Origin: DASRBO01 sp035653595
GTDB taxonomy: Bacteria > Actinomycetota > Acidimicrobiia > Acidimicrobiales > JAJPHE01
Assembly: GCA_035653595.1 (NCBI GenBank)
Contig: DASRBO010000192.1
Location: 1 to 23,994 of the forward strand
Direction: 5' to 3'
Length of the DNA: 23,994 bases
The notes below the pieces were generated by a model. The model was not told where the DNA came from, searched no databases, and saw nothing but the letters and a program-made list of their open reading frames with translations. Each line of letters begins with the position of its first letter. The stretch's first letter is position 1. The position numbers and the translations under genes were made by a program. Shown piece after piece: positions 15,271-22,402 of the stretch.

Positions 15271-16956
15271 ATGCAGAAGCGACCGAGCGGGAGCAGGACG
15301 GCCGAGCAGTACGTGCCGCTGGCCTATTTCGCCGTGGTGCTGCTGCTGCTGTTGGCGGTCCTGCCCAGCATCCTCCGACTGCAGCCTCCGGTGCAGAACA
15401 ACTCCGAGTCGCTGTCGCCCAACGCCCCCAACAACCACCAGAACTCGATCATCGCCGCCCTGAGCGCCGCCTCCAGCGGAACGGCCGGGTCGGGCAACGG
15501 TCTGGGGTCCAACGGCATCGGGGGGGCGGGCAACGGCGGCATCCCGCCAGCGCCCAGGTACGTGCCCCGATCCTGTGACTTCGGGATAGGCAACCCGCCC
15601 CGTCAGACCTTCTCCGTCTACGCCGCCCCGTGCGCACCGGCCTGGCAGGGCAACAACGGCGGCGCCACCTACCGGGGGGTCACCGCCAACGAGATCCGCA
15701 TCGCGGTGGGGGACCCGGACAGCGGCTGGGGTAACGACGGGCCCGTGCCGGTGGCGGAGAGCTCCAACGAGAACAGCGGCCAGCGCACCCTCACGGTGCT
15801 GCAGCAGTGGTTCAACAGCCGCTACCAGTTCTACGGCCGGCGCATCCAGTTCTACGTGGTGAACGGGAGCGAGACCACCTCAAACGAGGTCGCCGCCGCC
15901 GACGAGGCCAACGACGAGTGGCACGTTTTCGCCGCCGACGAGTCCCGCGAGCCGACCATGACCGAGCTGGCGCGCCTGGGCATCATCGACTTCGCCGACG
16001 TCACCGACCAGCTGCCCAAGGACTACTACAGCGCCCACCAGCCCTGGTTGTACGGGATTGGCATGGACGCCACCGAGCTCGTGCAGCTGGGCGCGGAGAT
16101 GGTGTGCAAGCAGCTCAACGGCAAGGACGCCACCTATGCCGGCGACCCCGTGACCCAGCGCACGAAGCGGCGCTTCGGTCTCATGGTCCTCGACGACGGC
16201 TCCTACAGCGAGGTGGGCCCGATGATGCAGCATCAGCTGGCCCAGCAGTGCGGAGCGAGCCTCGCCGCCATCGTGGGCTTCCACTCCAGCAGCGTGATCG
16301 GGGCCGAGGACGAGCAGGCGGCGGCCACGGCGGTGGCCAAGATGCGCGAGGCCGGCGTCACCACCGTCATATCCGCCATCGACTGGGTCACCGCCGCCGC
16401 CGTCACCGCCGAGGCGGCGTCGGAGGGCTGGTTCCCCGAGTGGTACTACAGCGGCGCCGGCTCGATCGACTGGGCGACCAACGGGGAGGCCCAGAACCAG
16501 GCCGAGTGGGCCCATGCCTTCGGGGTCACCTCGATGGAGATACCGAGGCCGCTGGAGGACACCGACTGCTACAGAGCCTATGTCTCCATCGACCCGGCCA
16601 ACACCCCCGACGGCGGGGTGTGCGGGCACTTCCTCGAATACACCGAGCTCGCCAACGGCATCCAGGAGGCCGGGCCCAACCTCACCGCCCTCAACTTCGA
16701 GAACGCCCTCTACCGCCAGGGCATCAGGCCCCCGGATCCGCTGTGGTCGATCGGAGGCGGGTTCGCGCCCGACCACCACTCCTTCGCCGACGTGGTGGCG
16801 ATCTTCTGGTGGAGCGCGTCCCAGCAGAGCCCGGGCGGCGGACCACCGGGGACATGGGTCTATGTCCAGAACGGCCACCGTTACGCCCCCGGCCAGATCC
16901 CGGCCGGCGACATCGGGCTGTTCCAGTCCGGAATAACCCAGGCCCCCCCGACCTGA
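15271..16956 (+). CDS. Membrane-anchored LivJ-like substrate-binding protein, copy 1 (561 aa)
   Basis: An N-terminal signal-anchor helix (about residues 14-36) has no lipobox or clear cleavage site, so the protein is probably held by this helix with its body outside. A flexible Asn/Ser/Gly-rich linker (about 41-95) leads to a type I periplasmic-binding fold of the branched-chain amino acid receptor class (about 135-510). Family-like points are E-I-R-I-A-V-G near 141-147, L-M-V-L-D-D-G at 304-310, and G-V-T-T-V-I-S-A-I-D near 362-371. Six cysteines (102, 121, 279, 327, 433, 451) are all kept in copy 2 and may form disulfides. It is longer than usual LivJ (about 370-400). It is the likely ligand receptor for the fused LivHM/FG importer, by context. 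Confidence 0.85.
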   Translation: MQKRPSGSRTAEQYVPLAYFAVVLLLLLAVLPSILRLQPPVQNNSESLSPNAPNNHQNSIIAALSAASSGTAGSGNGLGSNGIGGAGNGGIPPAPRYVPRSCDFGIGNPPRQTFSVYAAPCAPAWQGNNGGATYRGVTANEIRIAVGDPDSGWGNDGPVPVAESSNENSGQRTLTVLQQWFNSRYQFYGRRIQFYVVNGSETTSNEVAAADEANDEWHVFAADESREPTMTELARLGIIDFADVTDQLPKDYYSAHQPWLYGIGMDATELVQLGAEMVCKQLNGKDATYAGDPVTQRTKRRFGLMVLDDGSYSEVGPMMQHQLAQQCGASLAAIVGFHSSSVIGAEDEQAAATAVAKMREAGVTTVISAIDWVTAAAVTAEAASEGWFPEWYYSGAGSIDWATNGEAQNQAEWAHAFGVTSMEIPRPLEDTDCYRAYVSIDPANTPDGGVCGHFLEYTELANGIQEAGPNLTALNFENALYRQGIRPPDPLWSIGGGFAPDHHSFADVVAIFWWSASQQSPGGGPPGTWVYVQNGHRYAPGQIPAGDIGLFQSGITQAPPT

Positions 16957-16984
16957 GCGGGCCCCGACCGAGCGAGGTGGATGG

Positions 16985-17941
16985 ATGCAAGAGCTGAAGG
17001 ACTCCAGCGCCCTGCGGGCAGACCCCGACCGACTGCGGGCCCGACTGCGTTCGGACGGCTACCTGTTCCTGCCCGGCCTCCTTGATCCGGGCCCCCTGGC
17101 CGCCCTGCGCTCGGTCATCCTGGGCACGGTCGCCGAGCACGGCTGGCTGGCCGAGGGGACCGATCCGGACGACGCCGTGCCATCGGACCCTCCTCGCTTC
17201 CACATGGGCAAGGGTTGGCGGCGGGCCTACATCGCCATCCAGCGCATCGAGGCCTTCCACCGCCAGGCCTTCGACCCGGACGCCGTCGCCCTGGTGACCG
17301 GGCTGCTCGAGGAGCCGGTCCTCGTGCACGGACAGCGCATAGCCCGGCTCATCTGGCCGGTGCTCGGGGACGAGCCGCCTCCGACGACCACTCCTGCCCA
17401 CCAGGACTTCACCCACATCCAGGGCACACCCGACGTCATCACCACCTGGATCCCCCTGGGCGACGTGCCGGCAAGCTCGGGTGGTCTGCGGGTGCTCACC
17501 GGCTCGCACCGCCAGGGCCTGCGCCCGGTAGAGGCCAGCTCCGGCGCCGGCGGCCTGCGCTCGCTCGTCGACGAGGACGACGACCGTTGGGCCACCGCCG
17601 ACTACCACCTGGGCGACGTGGTCTGCTTCCACTCCTACACCGTGCACGGCAGCCTGCCCAACACCTCCGACCGGCTGCGGCTGTCGGTCGACTACCGCTA
17701 CCAGAGACTGTCCGAGCCGGTGGCCGAGCCGTCGACCCGCCCGCACAACTGCCCCTACGTGCCCGACTGGCCCGAGCTCCTCGACGGGGTGGACTGGGTG
17801 TCGACCGAGTGGGCCCGCCTACCCGAGGGGGCCGAGGTGGTGGCGATGACCATGCCTGGCGAGGCCGGCCTCGACCAGTGGGTGCAGCAGCTACAGGGGG
17901 CGAGGTCGAGGCTGCTGGAGGATGCCGGGGCCGTGTCCTGA
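16985..17941 (+). CDS. Phytanoyl-CoA dioxygenase (PhyH)-family Fe(II)/2-oxoglutarate oxygenase (318 aa)
   Basis: The facial triad is visible: His139 and Asp141 in A-H-Q-D-F, and His221 in T-V-H-G-S. Arg230 or Arg232 after it is the likely 2-oxoglutarate anchor. The N-terminal helix and strand (L-R-S-D-G-Y-L-F-L-P-G-L-L) are typical of PhyH proteins, which hydroxylate lipids, small acids or natural products using O2 and 2-oxoglutarate. Length is normal. There is no signal peptide, so it is cytosolic. An AGGTGG motif lies 5 nt before the ATG at 16985. The gene follows the binding protein by 28 nt, so it is probably co-transcribed. A role in breakdown of the imported compound is inferred. Confidence 0.9.
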   Translation: MQELKDSSALRADPDRLRARLRSDGYLFLPGLLDPGPLAALRSVILGTVAEHGWLAEGTDPDDAVPSDPPRFHMGKGWRRAYIAIQRIEAFHRQAFDPDAVALVTGLLEEPVLVHGQRIARLIWPVLGDEPPPTTTPAHQDFTHIQGTPDVITTWIPLGDVPASSGGLRVLTGSHRQGLRPVEASSGAGGLRSLVDEDDDRWATADYHLGDVVCFHSYTVHGSLPNTSDRLRLSVDYRYQRLSEPVAEPSTRPHNCPYVPDWPELLDGVDWVSTEWARLPEGAEVVAMTMPGEAGLDQWVQQLQGARSRLLEDAGAVS

Positions 17942-17952
17942 CGGGGCCGCCA

Positions 17953-17984
17953 CCGGCATCAAGCCGCCGGCATCAAGCCGCCGG
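17953..17984. repeat. 14-bp tandem repeat spanning a stop codon
   Basis: CCGGCATCAAGCCG occurs twice (17953-17966, 17967-17980) with a partial third copy. The second copy contains the stop codon of the minus-strand isomerase gene and lies 12 nt after the convergent PhyH gene ends. It looks like a local duplication at the gene end. Confidence 0.75.
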
Positions 17985-18851
17985 GGCGCTGAGGGCGCAG
18001 ACCTCGGCGAATGTCTGGCGGGCCAGCTCGCACAACCGGCCGGCCTCCTCCCAGCGGTCCACCTCCTCCACCCGCCCGGCATCGGTCGGCACCGTCTGGG
18101 CGTAGTTGATCGCCGCAGGCAGCAGCTCGGGGGCGAAGACGATCACGTCGCCGGGGCCGGCCTCGGCCAGGAAGCCCCGGAAGGACTCGGCCCACAGCCG
18201 GCGGTGGTGCTCGACGGCGGCGCCGGCCCGCGCCAGCGGCACCTGGATGCAGCCGGAGTCCGACACCCGCCCGTGCAGGAAGCGCACCCGCTCCAGCACC
18301 GGGGCCATGAAGGCCACCTTGGCGTCGAAGTCGCCGTAGGTCATCTCCAGCCCGGTGTACCAGTGGGAGAAGTCGCCGTTGAACCGCAGGTCGGGATGGC
18401 GCTCGACCAGGCGCACCGTGCGCCAGATGTCCTGGGTGACCGTGGCCCGGTGCAGCTCGACGAATAGGGCCAGCCGGTGGCGGTCCGAGGCGGTGACCAC
18501 GGCCTCGGCCAGGCGGTCGACGGCGTCGTCGTCCTCCAGCCCGGTGCCCAGATGGAGGGTGGCGGCATCGACGCCTGAGGCGGCCCACTGGGCCACCGCC
18601 TGGTCGACCTCGGCCGGCTCGAGGAACCTCCCGGATGTGGTGGCCCGCAGCCCGGCCGCCTTCGTTCTGGCCGGATTGCCGCCCTGGACGCCCTCGTAGC
18701 CGGCGGCGGCCACGGCGGCGAGGACGGCCTCGGTGCCGCCCGTCGGGGCGCTGGACCACTCAGGCAGCAGGGCCAGGGTCCCCAGGTTGAGGTCGCAGCG
18801 CAACCGGGGCGCTCGGTCGGAGCCGTCGTTGACCGCCATGGGCGGTGTCAT
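17973..18851 (-). CDS. Sugar phosphate isomerase/epimerase-like TIM-barrel protein (292 aa)
   Basis: The sequence fits the xylose isomerase-like TIM barrel (AP endonuclease 2 superfamily). Four candidate metal ligands are in the usual order: Glu132 (F-V-E-L-H), Asp160 (N-G-D-F-S-H-W), His193 (F-L-H-G-R) and Glu242 (F-A-P-E-L). These enzymes isomerise or epimerise sugars, or act on ring-cleavage and hydroxypyruvate-type acids; the substrate here is unknown. The start ATG at 18851 has an A-A-G-G-G-G-G motif just upstream; a second ATG at 18839 is possible. It begins 19 nt after the amidohydrolase stop, so the two form an operon. A longer upstream reading in this frame is a shadow of the amidohydrolase. 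Confidence 0.86.
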   Translation of the reverse strand: MTPPMAVNDGSDRAPRLRCDLNLGTLALLPEWSSAPTGGTEAVLAAVAAAGYEGVQGGNPARTKAAGLRATTSGRFLEPAEVDQAVAQWAASGVDAATLHLGTGLEDDDAVDRLAEAVVTASDRHRLALFVELHRATVTQDIWRTVRLVERHPDLRFNGDFSHWYTGLEMTYGDFDAKVAFMAPVLERVRFLHGRVSDSGCIQVPLARAGAAVEHHRRLWAESFRGFLAEAGPGDVIVFAPELLPAAINYAQTVPTDAGRVEEVDRWEEAGRLCELARQTFAEVCALSAPAA

Positions 18852-18870
18852 CGCCGCCCCCTTCGACCGG

Positions 18871-20019
18871 TCAGACGGTGATGCCGAACAGCTCGGCGAA
18901 GTTCTGGCTGTAGAAGCGGCGTCGGACGTCCTCGGGGGTGCCGGCCGCGTCGAAGGACCGCTCGAAGCGCCCCAGCGGATCGCGCCCGCCCTCGACATGG
19001 GGGTAGTCGGTGCTGAACAAGAGCAGCTCCGGTCCGACCTGTTCGGTGATCCAGCCCACGTCCTCGAAGGGGAAGGGGGTGAACCGGAGGTGGCGGCGCA
19101 CGTACTCGGACGGCCGCAGCTTGAGATCGGCCAGGTCGGGCTCGGTCTTGCGGAAGGCGTCCTGGGCCTGATCCAGCCGGCGCAGGAGGGTGACCACCCA
19201 CTCGGCCCCCTGCTCCACCGACGCCCCCTTGAGCGACGGGAAGCGGTCGAAGAGACCGTCGAGCACCAGCAGGGACAGGAACATCTCCGGGTACCGGTGC
19301 AGGCCGATGAAGTCCTTGGACCGAATGTTCTCGCCGCCGCCGCCGAAGTCCGGCGGCACCGGTCGACCGTTGTTGCGGAACGCCGGCGGCAGGAGGACGC
19401 CACCGCCTCCGATGTGAACGGCGAAGGGCACCCCGGCCATGGCCAGGGTGTCCCACACCCCATCGTAGTCGGGATGGGTGGGGGAGCGGTCGGGCGGGGC
19501 CACCGTGGGCACCATGACCGCCGCGCAGCCGGCCTCGACGGCGAAGCGGGTCTCGGTGACGGCCCGCTCGGGGTCAACCAGGGGGACGTAACCGACCGCC
19601 ATGAGCCGCTCGTCCTCGGAGCAGAACTCCACCATGGCCCGGTTGAGGGCGCGGACGGCGCCGTAATAGACGTCGAGGTCCTCGTAGATGAGGACGGGGA
19701 ACAGCCCGGCGGAGGTGAACACCAGCTGGCGCTGGAAGCCGAGCACGTCGAGGGCCCGGGACCGCTCGGTCGGGTCCCATGCCCCCAGGGCCTCGTAGCC
19801 CTTGCGGTTCATGATCTCATCCGCCGAGCGCTGGGCGAACTTGGGGTGGGAGTTGCGCTTGGCGACCACTGCTTCGGCCTTGTCGCGGGTGAAGCCGCCC
19901 GGGATGAGGGGCCGCAGCCGGTCGCGGATGGACGGGTCGGCGTGGTCGACGATCCAGTCGGCCGTCTCCATCACATGGCTGTCGGCGTCCAGATAGACCC
20001 GACCGGTGGCGTAGGTCAT
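18871..20019 (-). CDS. Amidohydrolase-2 (ACMSD-like) family metal-dependent hydrolase (382 aa)
   Basis: Family features appear in order: the first strand L-D-A-D-S-H-V-M-E (residues 10-18) with His15, then P-F-A-V-H-I-G-G in the middle, then the late strand S-T-D-Y-P-H-V-E-G with the conserved Asp. This is the PF04909 class of decarboxylases and hydrolases seen in degradation of aromatic and other organic acids. The first motif has D-A-D-S-H instead of a strict H-x-H, as in many actinobacterial members. The ATG at 20019 has GAGGGGAG just upstream and is preferred over an earlier in-frame start at 20076. It is the first gene of a two-gene operon with the TIM-barrel isomerase. The substrate is unknown. 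Confidence 0.9.
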   Translation of the reverse strand: MTYATGRVYLDADSHVMETADWIVDHADPSIRDRLRPLIPGGFTRDKAEAVVAKRNSHPKFAQRSADEIMNRKGYEALGAWDPTERSRALDVLGFQRQLVFTSAGLFPVLIYEDLDVYYGAVRALNRAMVEFCSEDERLMAVGYVPLVDPERAVTETRFAVEAGCAAVMVPTVAPPDRSPTHPDYDGVWDTLAMAGVPFAVHIGGGGVLLPPAFRNNGRPVPPDFGGGGENIRSKDFIGLHRYPEMFLSLLVLDGLFDRFPSLKGASVEQGAEWVVTLLRRLDQAQDAFRKTEPDLADLKLRPSEYVRRHLRFTPFPFEDVGWITEQVGPELLLFSTDYPHVEGGRDPLGRFERSFDAAGTPEDVRRRFYSQNFAELFGITV

Positions 20020-20060
20020 GGGCTCCCCTCGAGATCGGACGGGCTGGCCGCCCAGCGCTA

Positions 20061-20092
20061 GTAACGCTAACCTCATTACAACTTAGCCGCAA
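20061..20092 (-). promoter_or_regulatory. Probable promoter of the amidohydrolase-isomerase operon
   Basis: On the minus strand TTGCGG (20092-20087) and TAGCGT (20069-20064) are separated by 17 nt. The -10 box is inside GTTAGCGTTAC (20071-20061), which matches 10 of 11 bases of the dyad in front of the TetR-type gene. The local sequence is clearly AT-richer than its surroundings. Confidence 0.5.
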
Positions 20093-20105
20093 CCCCTGGC
20101 CCGAC

Positions 20106-20147
20106 TTGGCGTCCGTATGGCGTGGGCTAGTGTGGTGACGGTACCGT
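20106..20147 (+). promoter_or_regulatory. Possible promoter and operator for binding-protein copy 2
   Basis: TTGGCG (20106-20111) and TAGTGT (20128-20133) are 16 nt apart. The perfect 10-bp palindrome ACGGTACCGT (20138-20147) lies at the expected transcription start, a usual place for a repressor site. It differs from the GTTAGCGT dyad, so a different regulator may bind. Confidence 0.35.
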
Positions 20148-20177
20148 AAGCGACACTTGCTGGGTCCTGGGGAGGCA

Positions 20178-21881
20178 GTGCTGGCCACGAACCGCCGGAA
20201 AGGCGACCGGTCGCTGGAGAAGTATCTGCCAGTCGGCTACTTCGCCCTGGTGCTGGCGATCGTCCTGGTAGTCCTGCCCAGCGTCCTGCGCCAGCAGCCG
20301 CCGACGCAGAACAACACCGAGGCGCTGTCGCCCAACGCTCCCAACAACCACCAGACCTCGATCATCGCCGCCCTCCACGCCGCCAGCTCGGGCACGGCGG
20401 GCATCGGCAACGGCATCGGCAACCAGGGTCCCCCCGGCCTCGGCGGGAACGGGCCGGGCGGCGGCGGCGCCAGCAACGTGCCGCGCTCGTGCCCGTTCGG
20501 CTTCGGCAACCCGCCCCGCCAGACCTTCTCCGTCTATTCGGCGCCCTGCGCCGCTGCCTGGCACGGCAACAACGGCGGGGCCACCTACCAGGGGGTCACT
20601 GACGACACGGTCCGCATCGCGGTGGGCGACCCCGACACCGGCTGGGGCACCGACGGCCCCGTCCCCACCACCGTCACCTCCAACGAGAGCGCCGGTGAGC
20701 GGACCCTCACCGTCATCCAGGACTGGCTCAACAGCCGCTACCAGTTCTACGGCCGGAGGTTGCAGTTCTACCTGGTCAACGGGAGCGAGACGCCCTCCAA
20801 CGAGGTGGCCGCCGCCGACGAGGCCGCCGACGAGTGGCACGTCTTCGGCGGGGCCGAGGGCCGCGAGGCGACCATGACCGAGTTCGCCCGCCAGAAGATG
20901 GTCGACTTCGGGGACACCATCGACCAGCTGCCGGCCTCGTACTACAACAGCCACGACCCGTGGCTGTACGGCATCGGCATGGACTCCACCGAGCTTTCCC
21001 AGCTCGACGCCGAGATGATCTGCAAGCAGCTGTGGGGCAGGAACGCCTCCTACGCCGGTGACCCGACCATGCAGACCCAGAAGCGCAAGCTGGGCCTCAT
21101 GATCCTCGACGACGGGTCCTACTCCCAGGTGCAGGGGATGATGCAGCAGGACATGGCCCAGGACTGCGGGGCGAGCTTCGCCGCCGTGGTCGGCTTCCAC
21201 TCCAGCACGGTGGTGGGCGCCGAGGGCGACCAGCAGGCCACCGCCACCGCCGTGGCCAAGATGCGGGCGGCCGGGGTCACCACGGTGGTGTCGGCCATCG
21301 ACTGGGTGACCGCCATCGCCGTCACCAACGAGGCCGCCGGCGAGGGTTACGTCCCCGAGTGGTACTACAGCGGCGCCGGGTCCATCGACAACAACGGCAC
21401 CAGCCGCGACCAGAACCAGACCGAGTGGGGCCACGCCTTCGGGGTCACCTCGTTCGAGATCCCCCGGCCCCTACAGGACACCGACTGCTACCGGGTTTAC
21501 GTCTCCATCGACCCGTCCAACACCCCGGACAGCCTGGTCTGCTCGAACCACTTCTTCGAGTACGTGGAGATCGCCAACGCCATCCAGCAGGCTGGGCCCC
21601 ACCTGACCCCCCAGACCTTCCAGCAGGGCCTGTTCTCCATGGGCATCCGGCCGCCGAACCCCAACTGGTCGATCGGGGGCGGCTTCGGGCCCGACCATCA
21701 CTCCTACGCCGACGTTGTCTCTATCATCTGGTGGAACCCGTCGGCCACGGCGGTCGACGGCAACGCTGGTAGCTGGGAGTACGTCGAGAACGGGGCGAGG
21801 TACGCCCCGGGCCAGATCCCGACGGGCGACCTGGGCCTGTTCAAGTCGGGAATTACACAAGCACCCAGCGACACCGGGTGA
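20178..21881 (+). CDS. Membrane-anchored LivJ-like substrate-binding protein, copy 2 (about 567 aa)
   Basis: By eye it is roughly two-thirds identical to the protein at 15271-16956 over its whole length. It has the same anchor helix, the same N-N-T-E-A-L-S-P-N-A-P-N-N-H-Q linker start, a more Gly/Pro-rich spacer, and the same type I binding fold. All six cysteines are conserved in the same contexts (R-S-C, A-P-C, M-I-C, D-C-G, T-D-C, L-V-C). Differences cluster in the spacer and at a few fold positions, as expected after duplication and possible change in ligand. Start choice is uncertain: GTG 20178 has a very close GGGGAGG, TTG 20157 is also in frame, and a CTG at 20181 is better spaced. It probably feeds the same fused importer or a related one elsewhere. 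Confidence 0.85.
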   Translation: MLATNRRKGDRSLEKYLPVGYFALVLAIVLVVLPSVLRQQPPTQNNTEALSPNAPNNHQTSIIAALHAASSGTAGIGNGIGNQGPPGLGGNGPGGGGASNVPRSCPFGFGNPPRQTFSVYSAPCAAAWHGNNGGATYQGVTDDTVRIAVGDPDTGWGTDGPVPTTVTSNESAGERTLTVIQDWLNSRYQFYGRRLQFYLVNGSETPSNEVAAADEAADEWHVFGGAEGREATMTEFARQKMVDFGDTIDQLPASYYNSHDPWLYGIGMDSTELSQLDAEMICKQLWGRNASYAGDPTMQTQKRKLGLMILDDGSYSQVQGMMQQDMAQDCGASFAAVVGFHSSTVVGAEGDQQATATAVAKMRAAGVTTVVSAIDWVTAIAVTNEAAGEGYVPEWYYSGAGSIDNNGTSRDQNQTEWGHAFGVTSFEIPRPLQDTDCYRVYVSIDPSNTPDSLVCSNHFFEYVEIANAIQQAGPHLTPQTFQQGLFSMGIRPPNPNWSIGGGFGPDHHSYADVVSIIWWNPSATAVDGNAGSWEYVENGARYAPGQIPTGDLGLFKSGITQAPSDTG

Positions 21882-21900
21882 GATAGGGGGGGTCCCAAAA

Positions 21901-22380
21901 GTGCTTCCGTACGAAGAGTCATCCGCCCGCGTCACCGGTCCCGTGCCGGGGGCCGTCACCAGGGCCCGTACGGTCCTGATCGTCCAGATCGGCCTGTGGG
22001 TCCTGGGCGTCCTCATCACCATCGGCGCCGGGGCGGCCCGGGCCTCCAAGCACCCCGCCACCACCGTGGCCAAGCCCCACGGGGCGACGGCAGCGGTGGG
22101 AGCCCTTGCCGGCCTCATCGGGCTGGTCGCGCTGATCTGCGTCATCGTGGCCGCCGTCAACCTGCCCAAACTGCGCCGCAGCACCTGGACCATGGCCACC
22201 TGGTCCGAGGCCGCCCTGGTCGTGCTGGCCGTCCTCGGGCTGGCGGTGAGCAAGGGGAACCCCTACAGCATCATCAGCGGGCTGATCAGCCTCGGCCTGG
22301 CCGCCACCGCCGTGTACTTCCTCACCCGCCCGGAGGCCAAGTCCGCCTTCGGCCCCGGCCCCGGCCCCGGCCGAGCCTGA
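21901..22380 (+). CDS. Four-helix membrane protein of unknown function (159 aa)
   Basis: The GTG start at 21901 lies 19 nt after the binding-protein stop, preceded by a run of seven G about 9 nt upstream. Four hydrophobic segments are visible: L-I-V-Q-I-G-L-W-V-L-G-V-L-I-T-I, A-L-A-G-L-I-G-L-V-A-L-I-C-V-I-V, A-L-V-V-L-A-V-L-G-L-A-V, and I-I-S-G-L-I-S-L-G-L-A-A-T-A-V-Y-F-L. The tail is a short G-P-G-P-G-P-G repeat. No family is recognised. An in-frame extension upstream overlaps the binding-protein gene and is not credible. Co-transcription with the binding protein is likely from spacing. Confidence 0.75.
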   Translation: MLPYEESSARVTGPVPGAVTRARTVLIVQIGLWVLGVLITIGAGAARASKHPATTVAKPHGATAAVGALAGLIGLVALICVIVAAVNLPKLRRSTWTMATWSEAALVVLAVLGLAVSKGNPYSIISGLISLGLAATAVYFLTRPEAKSAFGPGPGPGRA

Positions 22381-22395
22381 GCCCCGCTCGGCCGG
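22367..22395 (+). terminator. Strong stem-loop across a stop codon
   Basis: CCGGCCGAGC (22367-22376) and GCTCGGCCGG (22386-22395) form a perfect 10-bp stem with a 9-nt loop that contains the stop codon of the membrane protein gene. It ends 7 nt before the next start. There is no T-tract, so it may be an attenuator, an RNA stability element or a GC-rich terminator. Confidence 0.4.
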
Positions 22396-22402
22396 CAGCG
22401 GC

